From Druceiella hillmani (Eukaryota > Arthropoda > Insecta > Lepidoptera > Hepialidae), in NCBI GenBank assembly GCA_039881145.1, contig JAYKKI010000149.1, positions 1,302,001-1,366,000 of the forward strand: DNA of 64,000 nucleotides, read 5' to 3'. The notes beneath the pieces are model-generated. The model was not told the origin of the DNA. It saw only the letters and a program-made list of their open reading frames with translations, and searched no databases. A program made the translations under genes and the position numbers. Positions 48,831 to 60,994 of the stretch are shown here, one piece after another (the stretch's first letter is position 1; each line of letters starts with the position of its first letter).

Positions 48831-49674
48831 CTGCAAAATATCAAAATGATGAATAATACTAATTTCATTACTATGGACAAGTTTTATAGTTTAGACTTTA
48901 TACGGGTAAAATAGGGATCTTACTGTATTATGGTTTGTTTTTCAATAGTCATTATTTATGATTAGTTTATTAACAGTATTTCCAACAGTGTAGTTATTTC
49001 TTCTGTCTCTAATAGAGTATAGAGGTTTAAGGATCGAAAATGCTGACAACTAAGGATGTAAATAATTAGCCATACCCATTCTGAAACTTAAGCTAATTTT
49101 CTTATGCAATTAAGAAACTAGAGCTTATTTTCTTATGCGATTCTGTCGAAAATTATTTTCAAATAAAAAGCTCAAAAATTCATCCAGTTTATTTCGAATG
49201 TTGAATTCTCCCTGCACTTTAATCATTATTGCTCTTACTAACGCAACTTAAAAGATTTTATATACAATATTATGTCCATCTGCATTTCAACTATACGATA
49301 GTTTTACCATCGTACAGCTTACGATTATTTTACATCGTACAGTTAAAAGTATCGACGGTTAATATTAATATTAATTAAATTTCCAACATCAGCGGTAATA
49401 TAAAGAAATCATTAGCTTACTCTATATATTATGATTTAATTAATTACGCATTTGTGTCATCACTCTTAGAATAAAGTCATCGAAAGGATTCTGTAATAAA
49501 TTATAGCAGACATTATGTTACAATCAAATATTTCCAAAATTTTACCATTTTGATAATGTATGACACCTACAAAGGGATGGATCATTAAGCAATATGGCAG
49601 TGTTCACTCAATTATATGCTTTCCAAATCTCGTACTCAGAATAATAATACAAAGCAAGTGATGATCTTATACGT
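48831..49674. other. AT-rich noncoding DNA with a 31-bp tandem duplication
   Basis: GAAACTTAAGCTAATTTTCT (49083) and GAAACTAGAGCTTATTTTCT (49114), each followed by TATGC.ATT, form a tandem pair. CATCGTACAG also occurs twice near 49310 and 49338. No gene. Confidence 0.55.
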
Positions 49675-49768
49675 ATGTATGTATACTATACACATAAACA
49701 CACACGCACACATACACACACACACATACACACACATACACACACACACATATGTATGTCGTATGTAC
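49675..49768. repeat. (AC)n-type microsatellite with AT interruptions
   Basis: AC repeats broken by ATAC units, flanked by GTATGTATGTAT on the left and GTATGTCGTATGTACGTAC on the right. Confidence 0.95.
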
Positions 49769-51530
49769 GTACTGGAGTCGGTTCTGTGTACTTTGTTTCA
49801 CCAGATATCGTTCAAAAACTACTAAATTGAATTTGCCAGGATTTTTCCTGTTGAGTTTTTAGAACCTGGGAATGTAGTATATTAAGTGAGGAGTTAAAAA
49901 TCAAAGCATTTTTTTTAAAAGAGAACAAGTAAATTAAAAAACTTTATCGTCTTTATTTGTTATTACAAGTGTCTCAACTGCGAGCCAACTATTAGTTATT
50001 TCTTTATAAATAGCAGAAATCTCTAAGTCAATAAAGACAAACTATTCTGGTACGTTTTAAATTTTGGGACTTATCATTGGAAAACTTCCCATAAGACAGA
50101 GAAATTAGTTAAGAGAAGGAACTCTGAAAATTTATTGACACGTCTTCAGTCAATAGCCGGTATTACCCACATACGCCTAGTTAATATTCGCAATAAAACT
50201 GTTTTAAATTATTGATATTAAAATGAATTTAAGTATTTTTGCTCAAGGAATATTTTTCAAATTTTTTTTTAAATATGCAGTATTATTTAAGAAACTTTAT
50301 CCACGTTTCCTTGAAATCAAAAATATCTGAATATTTAATTTCTTGGAAGGTAAGTTTGTTATCAATCTTGTGATTTACAGTGACCTCGTTCAATTAAGTA
50401 ACAGTATGATGCCTATCATATTTTTTAAACTTATTTACCACATTGAAGTTGTGTGATTTTTAACAGGACAAAATAAAAAATTAGAAAATATTTAGCGATT
50501 TTAATATGGAAATAGAACCTTTTCGTAGCGGTATAGATATAATTAATATAACCGACTAAAAAGTTGTATCAAAAAGAAACATTTGTCTCTCCTTATCGGT
50601 TTCTAATTCTTTACTCGCAGAGACGGTTTCATTATATATTTTGATATTATATCAGAAAGCTAAATAATACGCGGTCAAGTATGAGTTAAGCTCGCGTATT
50701 AATAGTTTTTGATTCTATTTACTTACTTCTATAATATTTTGGCTCGTTACTAAAAAACATAACATCTTGTTATTTCAAGATCACGAATAAAATTAACTTC
50801 AAAATCCGTACTTCCAAAAAATACATTGGTTTTATTACTCTTAACATTTTCACTGTTTTATACTCAGTTTTTTTTACAATCTCTTGATGAAATATAGGAA
50901 TTGAAAAATACTAGAGCCGAGTAAATGCTTCTTAGAATCAAAATGTGCCTAAAACATGGCAAATTTGACGATCAAATAAATAATTATTTTTATTTTTTTT
51001 TTTAATAAGGAATGTAGATTTTTTCTCGTCCTAAAGAGCTCTTTTTATTAAAACCTTATCACTAAGCAAAAAGGGCACCTTTTACGGGAGCCCTACCTAT
51101 GTATAAGATAACTTAAAATTTCTTTAAGTACCATTTATGGTTTAAGGACAGGAAACTACATATTACGTATAAATTTCGAGTCGCTATCTTATTTCACTTG
51201 GAAGTAAAATGAATGTGAGAGCCGAACACGAGGATAATCGGATGAATAGCCTAAGTTACCATAACAATAGGACAAAACTTTTCGAGTACGAAATCTAAAG
51301 ATTAACAAAAATGTGTACTGAAGCATAAAGAGAAAGTGTTAATTTGTTCACACCCAGGGATTGAACTCAAAAATTATTGAAACGACTCCGAAATATTTTC
51401 AATGTTAGCAAGCTACGTTATTCCAAATGAGTAGAGGCTATGCTTTATTCAAAAGACTTAGGGCTTCGTAAAATATAGCAATATTGTGTATCTCACTGAG
51501 GTTCCCAAATAGTTGGCAATTCTCCATGTC

Positions 51531-51535
<5 letters not shown>
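49769..51535. other. AT-rich noncoding block
   Basis: No gene or organised repeat. A segment near 51020-51100 (AAGCAAAAAGGGCACCTTTT) hints at an old repeat, but I cannot assign it. Confidence 0.45.

Positions 51536-51590
<55 letters not shown>
51536..51590. repeat. (AT)n microsatellite
   Basis: Pure AT tract of about 27 units. Confidence 0.97.
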
Positions 51591-51593
<3 letters not shown>

Positions 51594-52295
51594 TACAGAC
51601 TTTTAAAAATATAAACTATTAAAAATGTTATATCATCCACTAGGCACTTAACAGGTTTATTTCGTCATTTAAATTCGCTTCTCAATAAATATCTACCCAC
51701 TTATTCTTTTCCCCGTTGTCAACACCGTTCTCTACTTCGAAATCTAAATTATTATTAGAGTAAAAAGCTCATTTTAAAAATCACAAAAACTTTTTGCGTT
51801 GTAAAACAAAAAGAAACTAACGCTCTAAAATTAGCAAAAAAGAAATTCTACGTGAAAAAATGCGCGGGCGAGTGCCAAAATGGAATAAATAAAAAAAATA
51901 TTTTAGAACTCATTATTTCTTTGTCGTCATTGCCGATATTTTTATATTATTTCGTTTTTTGTTGAAAATTTGTTTTCTAACTAATTTTAATTGACAGAAC
52001 TTTTTAATAATGTAGTAACAATTAATATGACAGCGAACCATCAAGCACTTCGCTAGTTTGTCATATAGTTATTCCTTCAATATACAGTAACATTCGATCA
52101 TTCTTTACATAGAACCAAAGTTAGATGGTTAGCAGTAACAATTACACATCATAGTACCTCACAAGTAAAAGCAAGCAAACAAAGCTGCGAGTGTAGTAAA
52201 CTATGTATGATACCTCATTGCATAACGCTTCGCTATAATTTTTAACTCATTTTACTATAGGCGGCGGTATTCATGTCAAATATATGATATATAAA

Positions 52296-52296
<1 letters not shown>
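51591..52296. other. AT-rich noncoding DNA
   Basis: No gene or repeat recognised. Confidence 0.5.
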
Positions 52297-52375
<79 letters not shown>

Positions 52376-52401
52376 AAGTGTGTGTGTGTGTGTGTATAAA
52401 T
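52297..52401. repeat. Compound (AT)n(GT)n microsatellite
   Basis: Two AT blocks separated by ATACAT, then TGTATAAG and about eight GT units. Confidence 0.97.
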
Positions 52402-55180
52402 ATATTTGCAGATTCTATCTTTAACTCAGAAAGGTGTAACTTCAGAGTGGTCTTATATAAATCTGGCGAAAATGTGATAATTCAAGTGCGGATATGAACA
52501 ATTGAACTCCTCAACGGATGACACCATACCAGTCGTGATCAAATATTTATTTTTAAATTGGGCGAACATTCTTGTATCAAGCTAAGACAGTAAACATTAT
52601 TTTATGCGCTTTCGTTATCAGAATCTTATCCGCATAACTTCTTATTTTCCTATTTGTGAAAACCTATGTTAACACTGCTCAATATTCTCTTTTGAAATAT
52701 TCTTCGAATTTCTTTTACTATTTTTTTAACGATCCTTCTTTTTCTCTCTCATTTCGTTATGGTAATAACACGTTTATTACATCTAGTCATATACAATGTA
52801 AATCTATAATAAACCACTGGAAATTAAAAGACTAAAAAAGAAAAATTGATTATAGAAACAAACTTTTTTTAAAGAACTGATAAGTTAAAAATACTTATTA
52901 TCTGAAATAAATAACATGACAACAATTAACACCGATATTTTATAAATATATACTAATAATTATTAAGATTTTGAAGTCAATGTCAAGTCCCAATGAAATT
53001 GCAAGAAAAGTAAACAAAATAAAGAGTACATCAGATTTCCTTACTGCTTTGCATCCTTTTATTTTTCTTTGAACTTCCCGTCAACTTTAAAAATAAAACC
53101 TCAAAAAATATCGATGTTAAATAATATACCATTAATTAGTTAGGATAAAAATAATTATTTTTAACTTTTCAAAGCTCTATAAAAAGATTATATAATTATT
53201 TACCACAAAAAAAATATTATTGACATGATTTACATTTTTAACAGTTCCATAATTTTTTGCAGTTTCCTCAATAAAAAGAAAAAAAAAACAAATCTTTGCA
53301 TGATCAGGCACGTCTCTCTTTTTCTGTGGCATAACCGTTTTTTTAGAAGCTTTGACATAGTATGGTTTGCTACAATACCAAATCTCAATAAATGAAAATA
53401 AAAATGATGATTCGGCAGCGGTCCAACACCGCTCTACTGAATTGGTATAGTCTCCAGGAAACTTTTTCGTCTATAAATTCGTTTAGTAATATTGAGGTAA
53501 GGACTATATGACAGATGTAGTACACATATACAACCCACATTTTCGATTTACGATTACTGTTAATTACCTTGCGGGCAAAGAATACACATGAAATACTAAA
53601 ATAGTCTACCCAGAATCACATTACGTTTACTATTACTAAGAACCATTGAATATACTTAAAATAAATAGTAAAATCGTCAGCGAAAAATACATTTTACATT
53701 ACTTAAAGAATCTTACAATAACACTTTGTGCCATGATCGTATAAACAATTTAACCAATATATACACAATAAAATTACTTAAGTATTTTCTAATAAAACTT
53801 AAATTTCTTTTTAATAAGATGCATTAAATACATGACTTTTACTTTCGAGAAAATTAAACATAAAATTATCAAGTTAATCCATATATACAAATATAATATA
53901 AAAAAGTGCATAGAACTATTTTGCAGGAGCATGTCACATAATGCGTATTTGTTAATTTGTATTTAGGATCGTGGCGCAATACGTTATTGAAAGATTCTTT
54001 TAATAATGTATAATTCTTTTTTTAATGCGGATTTTACATATTATTTTAAGTATACTTTGTGATTTTTGGTCATATTGAACATAACGTCATTATTATATCA
54101 GACAGATGGAGATAGAGAGAGGGAGAAGAAAAATATCACATTTCGAAGTATTAATCTCACTAAAGAATTATATATAGAATATATCATTTTGTAACTAACT
54201 CTATTAAATTCCTCTACTTTAATTTAACTAAATTAATAATATTACCAGAGGTTAATTTCGATTCGGATTAGATTGACAGAGGAATGCCGCTCACGAGAAC
54301 GAGATCAAAGGAATATTCCGCACTACCTGTTCGTATACAGTAATAATTATGTCGACGGATGATGTCGGGGCGTGATTTGTGCGGATAGAAGGGTGAGGGT
54401 GACTGAATGTTGATTGGAAGGGGTGTGATGTTGTCTGACTATTTAGGGTGTCTCAGGTATATTATCTAGCTACGCAACTAATAAAGCCGCTATCTGACTT
54501 CATCAAAGTTAACTCTTGTAGTAATTAAACTGAATATTTCAACTTCTTTCTCTTGCAATTGTTTTTCTATCGCAGAAAGTACGATCGTGCCTCTGCCAGA
54601 TGACACTATCTTAAATCGGTATTATCAAAGTAAAATACGTATTATTTAAATAAAACCATGAGTATTATTAAAAGTATAAGAAATTATACGAAATGATTAA
54701 TGAAGAATTTTTTTTATTTATTCAATTCCAAACATATTATTTTCGTTAAAATTTACACAAGAATGTTTTGGATTCCACGAGCCCAAGCATTAAAATAAAT
54801 TTATTTGTTAAAGTCTGTATCGTAATCTTTTTTAATAAAGTAATTGTTCGTAGCAACGAAAATAAGCAAATTAAATGCAATAATAAAAGAAAGTAATTTT
54901 TAAAAAAGTAAATGAATTTCAATCATAATGATTATAGATGAACAAAATAAAAAAGAAAATGGATTAGTTAAGAATTAAAGCGTTGAAATTTCCTTGTTTT
55001 CACATGCAATTCAAAATGTGTAATAGATACGAATTCTTGGCAAGAAGTAATTAGTAAAAATATAGAATAGCGGCATTTCATCTCTAACACAATGCGAATC
55101 TTCAATTAATTAAATATCACGTTTCTCTTGGTGCTTAGTAAAGAAACAAAGACTTTTAAATTAAATTAAAATAAACATAC

Positions 55181-55183
<3 letters not shown>
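52402..55183. other. AT-rich noncoding block with a GC-richer patch
   Basis: No gene. The segment at about 54260-54500 is GC-richer and G-skewed (GATGATGTCGGGGCGTGATT near 54359, and GGAAGGGGTGTGATG), with no open frame of note. The rest is featureless. Confidence 0.45.
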
Positions 55184-55223
<40 letters not shown>

Positions 55224-55225
55224 AA

Positions 55226-55289
<64 letters not shown>
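55184..55289. repeat. Compound (AC)n(AT)n microsatellite
   Basis: A long AC tract with two AAAC interruptions followed by about 22 AT units. Confidence 0.97.
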
Positions 55290-55291
<2 letters not shown>

Positions 55292-56016
55292 CGTACTGTA
55301 TAACTGAAATGGAAATCATATCGGAATTCTAATTCCTCTAGGCCATACATATTCAAATTCCAAAAAAACACGTCAATATTTAGCAATAATATTCCTTAAC
55401 AAATTATTTGACATGTATTAAAGACTTGTTTACATTTATGTGTTGTTTTAAAAAATGACATTTATTTCGTATTATTGCAAATATTATTCATGAGTAAAAT
55501 TCTAAGCGGTAAATCTAACAAATACTTTATACTTAAATTCCCTTTTATATTTGGTAAATACACATATTTTTGGTAAATTTAAAACAAAAACATATATTTG
55601 GTAAATTTACATGGAGCAACAACAGAAATTGATAAAATAGTATTGTCGAAGTCTGCAATAGACCGTCAATGATACGTTTTATAATTTATTATATATTACA
55701 AGAAAACAATTAAAATATAGCTGTATAGCGAAAGTTAACATAAAACTAATTAAATTAGTTAATAATTAAGATATCAATATGGCTAGGGAACAAATTATAG
55801 GATCAAAGAAATGATGGGGAAACAAGATCAGAGTTTTAAAAACATAAATAATTTTTTGGGTTTATTGGCAACTTAAACTTTTCTGGTAGTTTAAAACTGA
55901 ATTTTAAGTTTCTTTTTAATAAAATATAATTAAATATATATTTTTACTTTTTAATATATATTTTTATATTGAAAAACTGATGCAAGGAAAATCAAGCACG
56001 GGTAAATCATTCAACT
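55290..56016. other. AT-rich noncoding DNA
   Basis: TTTGGTAAAT occurs three times between 55547 and 55610 as a loose local repeat. No gene. Confidence 0.5.
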
Positions 56017-56129
56017 TATTAGGTTGGCAACTTATAAACCCGTCATCTCTGTACACAAATTTTTGACTTTTATATGTAGTCAGAAAAATTATTGGTTAAT
56101 TATATAAGCACCACCGGTATCTAACACTC

Positions 56130-57010
56130 GTCGCTAACATGCAGGCAGAGCTAAAGTTCCGTCCTTGTAGAAATATTTGGGCTTTTGACTGAAAAACGGG
56201 TGTAGTTCGATTTTGACATGACTTTCGTCTTTAAATTTTCTATCACGTAAATTATTAGACAGAGAGTAAAACAGATAGTACTTAGATTGCGAAATATTTG
56301 GAGAATACGGTGAGGAAAGCAATATACTCCGTCCAAGTGAAAATAGTCTCTAATGCGTTATTTTTCCTACGTAGAGTCGAGTATTACCATGTAAAAATAA
56401 GCTTTACGTTGATTTTAAGTCTAGCGGTGACTTTGTTCAATTGTTCACAATAAATCAGCAATAATAATCACAATAATTCATTGGGAACTCTTTTAAGCTG
56501 TCAGCTTAAAAGAGTTCCCAATGAATAATTCCATTTATAACTCACCATGCAATCAAAAATATATTTTGCCTAATATTATATTTTTTTTAGCCTCTCGCTG
56601 GTACGATGGGAACTCCATAACTCCAAGCACACATTAGCTCTCTTGTGAAGTTGAAAGTGTGTAAGCTCATGTGGTTGCCAAGCAAAATATTTCCACTTCT
56701 TTTTCAAAGCATGAAATTATGTTTCCATTACAATATAAGAGCACGAAAATAGCTATTCTAAACAACGCAAACTTAATCTGGGATCTGTTTCAATAAGGCT
56801 TTTAAATTTTTATAAACCAATTGTAGAATATCGCTTTAAATGAGGTTTATAGGACCTGTCAAAATTCTCTTTTGGATCTTCGGAGCCAGTGCTTAGTTGT
56901 ATCGTAAGGGGACATACCTTCACCCATCGTTGTGTATATATTGCGTGATGCTTCGCTGGTTTTTCTCCCTTAACAACATTCTTCCATTGTAAATTTATTG
57001 TTTACTCGTC
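56130..57010 (-). pseudogene. mariner transposase relic
   Basis: On the minus strand, N-terminal landmarks appear first: SEASRNIYTTMGEG (about 56915-56960), where mariners have AAR.IC.VYGEG, then KHWLRRSKREF, matching the WF.RF.SGDF motif. Further on are GVPIVPARG and GIIHWELF (about 56505-56530), where mariners have GIIHYELL, then LHGNTRLYVGKIT for LHDNARPHVAKVT. The end is PYSPNISQSKYYLF with NLRDRKFKDESHVK, where the family has YSPDLAPSDYHLF. Counterparts of the second Asp (HDNARPH reads HGN) and the third Asp (PSDYH reads SKYY) are altered. The first-Asp region (CDEKW) appears deleted, and there are several stops. Non-functional. Confidence 0.9.
56476..56526. repeat. Perfect 25-bp palindrome with 1-nt spacer in mariner ORF
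   Basis: ATTCATTGGGAACTCTTTTA plus AGCTG (56476-56500), a single T, then the exact reverse complement (56502-56526). Read on the minus strand, the first arm met encodes the conserved GIIHWELF block. The second arm replaces about ten codons that should be ordinary mariner sequence, and the conserved YC follows directly. This suggests a templated mutation inside the element rather than a separate insertion. Confidence 0.95.
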
Positions 57011-57146
57011 GATTACTTAATTGCCAATTGAACAGAAGTTTGCTTACCGCATTCTTTACATACCCTACAAGAAATATTGTAGAAGCTTCTACAACATTCC
57101 ATAAATCGGTCAAAAAAGTGCGGATTTATAAGTTGCCAACCTAATA

Positions 57147-58448
57147 AAAAAACGGACCATCAGAATTTACCTATAAATACCTTATACCCCCTTTTTATTA
57201 TCTGCCACCTTCATTGAAAAATGATTAACTTATTTTTTTTAGTGAAATTCCTCGTTTCACTGAATTCTTGGATCCTCGAACTCTAAGATTAAACTATTGT
57301 AGAATATTACTTAGAAATAGCAAAAGAATATCCGCTTCAAAAGAAATCAAACATAAAACACAGCCGTGTAAACGAAATTAGAAGAAAATGACGTGTAGAA
57401 AGCAATTAAAAAATTACTGCTACGTAACTGTGAAGATATTTAAATATGGCGACCATAACCAACCAGACTACAGGTCGTTTATCTTAGACTGGTAGTAAAT
57501 TTACGAGTATACTCCAGCCAATTGAATTCTGAAGGTTACAGAGCTTAAAATAATGCAAAAAATGCATAAAGAAGAGCAAGAAAAATTGGAAAATAATAGC
57601 ACTGCTGAATAATATAGCTAGAGAGACTACTCAGTTATCTAATTATCCGTGACTGATAAGTAACAGGTATAAGTAACACTCTTAACGAGTGTGTTCAAAT
57701 TCAGTTATAAAATGATGTAATAGAACAATAAATAGATAGACTACTCACAGTTTCGCAAAAGTCATACACCTGACATTAAATAATAAGTACTCCGTTTTAA
57801 TATTTTTGGTAAATACGAAAGGATAAACATATTTGGTTATTTCTTTGACAATTAAGTAGATTCCTTAGATTTCTTAAATCAAACGAAGAAAGTGAACTTC
57901 GTTTATAGCATGTTAATGTTAAAATAAATAAACGTATTAAATGTTGATTACTTATAAAAGTTAACATCTAACCTCATCAATCTAATTAATACGCGTGTAA
58001 TTGACATTTATTTTATTTTTTCAATGTACAAATATTATTATACATTTCACGCAAGCTCATATTCTTGAAAACCTGTACTCCTAAATTAAGTAAGAAATTA
58101 TTTATTAAGTTAATTAAATAAATATGTCGAAGGAACGTTTTAGTGTTTCTTAGTAGTATTTTTTATTTAAAAATATATCGACACTGATGTACGTCAAACA
58201 ATAAAGGTATTCCTAATTAAATTATATAATAAACTGAATTCCTCACTATTAATTGAGTTATGTTAATAATACAATGTATCACGCATATAGAGTGAATCGA
58301 GAGACGTATGTTACTTACAGGGACAAGATCAAAGATATGTAAATTCGATATTAATAAATAGCAATATCTCTACCAAATAGTTGTGCTCGAGGTGCTGACA
58401 ACACAATTGAGTGTCTTAATTAAGAAGGATGTAGCGTTATCTTGACAT
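57147..58448. other. AT-rich noncoding DNA
   Basis: No gene. A small hairpin (ACACTC/GAGTGT) sits near 57675-57691. Confidence 0.5.
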
Positions 58449-58885
58449 CTCAAAATATTGATTCATTATTAGTCTACCTCAATGTCATATTCACTGATTG
58501 TACAAAAGAAGACGCTAGGCTATTACACTTTACAATCACATTATATAATGTATTTCTTGAATAAAGTTCTTTTTCTACCTTAAGTTTTTAGATGAATGAG
58601 TAAAAGAAAGCAAAATTTAAAAAATACCGTCAAAAAACAACTAAAATCATCAAAGAAAAGTCCGCGAATCATAGGTTCTCCATTAATATGTATATAGTAT
58701 GATATATATCATGCAGTCAAAATATAGAGTCATTATTAACCCACGTCATCATCATATCCATAGATCGTATAAAAGAAGACGCTAATCTAGTAAACCTCAA
58801 AAATGTATTAAACAATTTATTTCTGGGATAAAATTTGTATTTTACGTTCAGTGTTCGGATGAATGTTTAATAATAAACAAAAGTG
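58449..58885 (+). repeat. Diverged tandem duplication, about 267-bp offset
   Basis: Copies at about 58449-58620 and 58717-58885 share TCAAAATAT, TCATTATTA, AAAAGAAGACGCTA, AATTTATTTCT/TGTATTTCTTG, ATAAA.TT and GATGAATG blocks in the same order. Both are AT-rich and noncoding, with many differences between copies. Confidence 0.75.
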
Positions 58886-59192
58886 AAAAAAGTTTTCTTT
58901 TAAAAACTATACTCATGGACATATTTAGAAGAACGAAAAAAGCAGAATAATATAATTTTGATTCATTTTGATCTATACCAGTATGTATAATTTGAAAAAA
59001 ATATTTCAAGTAAATTTTCTTTACGGTTTTCAATCATGTTTTTTTCGATTATCTGCTAATTTCAACATTTCCTGTAAAATTTAATATTGAGTAATATAAT
59101 AAATTTTGCAACAAAAACTTTATTTTCGTTGATTTTCTCACAAATTTGTTATCATTGCTTCAAGGGAACATTATTTCATAAATTTAGATGAT
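58886..59192. other. AT-rich noncoding DNA
   Basis: May contain the 5' part of the Tc1 relic that follows, but no terminal repeat can be recognised. Confidence 0.4.
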
Positions 59193-59606
59193 TATGCTGG
59201 ATCGCAGTGTTGCTCAAGTGTCGAAAGTTGGAACTTTAATTGAAAATGGTTACATTTAAAATGAAGAGGCTCAGATATTACAAGCTACCAAGTCTGTAAT
59301 TTTTAGCAATATTAAATGACGAGAGCATACACGACGAAAAAGGGTAAGGTCGCAAAATAGCAACAACTGAGGGACACGAGAGATTTCTTGAGAGCAGTGT
59401 CTTAATAAAGCGCACTTCCGAGGTAAGGACCAAGCTTTAATAAGTTTAAGAAGTGACAATTGGCACCAAAACCATTAGAAAAAAATTAATCAAATTAAGT
59501 GACCTCAAAAGTGAATTGACGGAAGAACAGAGGCTAATGCCATAAAGTTTCATTGATGATTTAATGAAAAAATATGCCCAGACGGATGCAGTCATTTTTT
59601 ACAGCA
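59193..59606 (+). pseudogene. Tc1-like transposase relic
   Basis: Frames joined across shifts show the N-terminal half of a Tc1-family transposase. DRSVAQVSKVGTLIENGY starts at about 59199, as a helix-turn-helix with QNEEAQILQATKSVI. A GRKIATTEGHERFL block (about 59349-59390) corresponds to the family's GRGRKRATT...RFI. KRTSEVRTKL corresponds to RTSTARQLQ, and TKTIRKKLIKLSDLKSELT (about 59466-59522) to VKTIRRRLHESDLKSRV. KKYAQTDAVIF near 59568 may correspond to the W..VLFTDE region, but the first catalytic Asp is not clear. The catalytic C-terminal half is not visible. Stops at several codons make it dead. Confidence 0.75.
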
Positions 59607-60994
59607 AGGAGAGATAACACTAAATACTCATTGTTACTTATTAAGAAAAAATCAGTGTTTAGAACAATATACAGTTTTCACTATGATAAGTCAAAACTCC
59701 TTACAATTAAGGTACTGAGATTACTACCTCTAATTTTTTTCTTTTTTTGTTAAGTCTGAGTTTTTTAGGTTCAATAATGTTAATTTTATTAACCGATTTA
59801 ATTCAATAATTATATAAGCTTATGTAACACATATAAATTTGCTTTTATGTAAATTTGCTCTCTTTTGTTTGCGTTCCTCTAAATATATCCATGAATTCAG
59901 AAGCATTAAAGATTGCGAACCACGCGTATTTCATTAATATGTATATTACAAGTCATGTCTATTATTTATAGATTTATATTTTTGTATTGAACCTTATCAA
60001 ACTTAAAAGTCACGGGACGTCCTTTGTGATTTATTCCTCGATCTAATTAGTCAATTTCTTAACAGAGAAATCAGATAAATTTTGTTTCTAATTGAGAGAA
60101 TAATTGAACTTTGTCATGACACCTAAATTACTTATAATTTTAAACTAACAATATCCATTGTAAGTCTAATACAATACCATAATTTAGGAGCGTTTTTGCT
60201 ATATTAAAATGTAATACCTATATTAATTTCTAATTCCAAGAATCTCGTTGTTTATTAACCTACTTAAATTATATTATTTATTTACTACCATTAATAGATT
60301 AAAACATTCATTTATTTGCATCAAGCACCTACTAATAATAACCGTGATCTTACCTATTATTATCATACTATTATTATCATATCACTCCATATAACACAAG
60401 TTGAAAATTAATCTTACGCTTTTACTATAAGTTTTATTGCTAAGTTAAGTAAAATCGTTCATTTTAAAATTATTTCGTATGTGTTACTTTTTCGTCTTGA
60501 CTATTCTATAGTTTACAAAACTACATTGAATACAAATTCCATAATTCACATCGCTTTGAGTGATTGCGAAGTTTATGATCTGACGCAAACGGTGCCACTA
60601 ATAATATCCACTAATGGCTGCCACCAGCTACAGCTTAACAATATTGGTATACATTTATATGAAATCGGAATGACGTTTAGTCGCTACCAATAGTAGAATA
60701 CCACTTTTGGCTTAATCATTGTGACTAGTGACTCCCATCTATTGTTGTCATCACTGAGTTTTACATTGGTAGCTTCGTATTATATTAACTTCCATATGCT
60801 CATAATTATTAAATGGCTTTTTGTCTGTCAGCTTGGTGCCATCTAAGTCTTCGATACGGAGTCCTTTAAGCACACTTCTTCGGTTCGGAGCTAGAAATCC
60901 TTGTTCTTATGGATATTTACTCTGTATTTTTATACCATGAGTATTAATTAATGTTCAGCCATCAACGGTGTTCTATGTAGAGGATTAAGTTCCT
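59607..60994. other. AT-rich noncoding block
   Basis: No gene. A 70-codon plus-strand frame (60481-60693) lies in slightly GC-richer DNA (CTAATGGCTGCCACCAGCTA near 60612) but has no recognisable motif or promoter. Confidence 0.4.

Larger units (their letters stand above)
56017..57146 (-). mobile_element. mariner element with intact TIRs and TA duplication
   Basis: Both ends begin TTAGGTTGGCAACTTATAAA followed by YCCG (left 56019-56042; right 57121-57144 on the minus strand), with a single mismatch over 24 bp. Each end is flanked by TA (56017-56018 and 57145-57146), the expected mariner target duplication. The 1,126-bp length is slightly below the usual 1.2-1.3 kb and fits the internal deletion in the transposase. 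The element is inactive, but its ends could still serve as substrates for a related transposase. Confidence 0.95.

Noticed and set aside
60481..60693. 70-codon plus-strand frame
   Set aside because: Slightly GC-richer, but no motif, promoter or homology that I can recognise.
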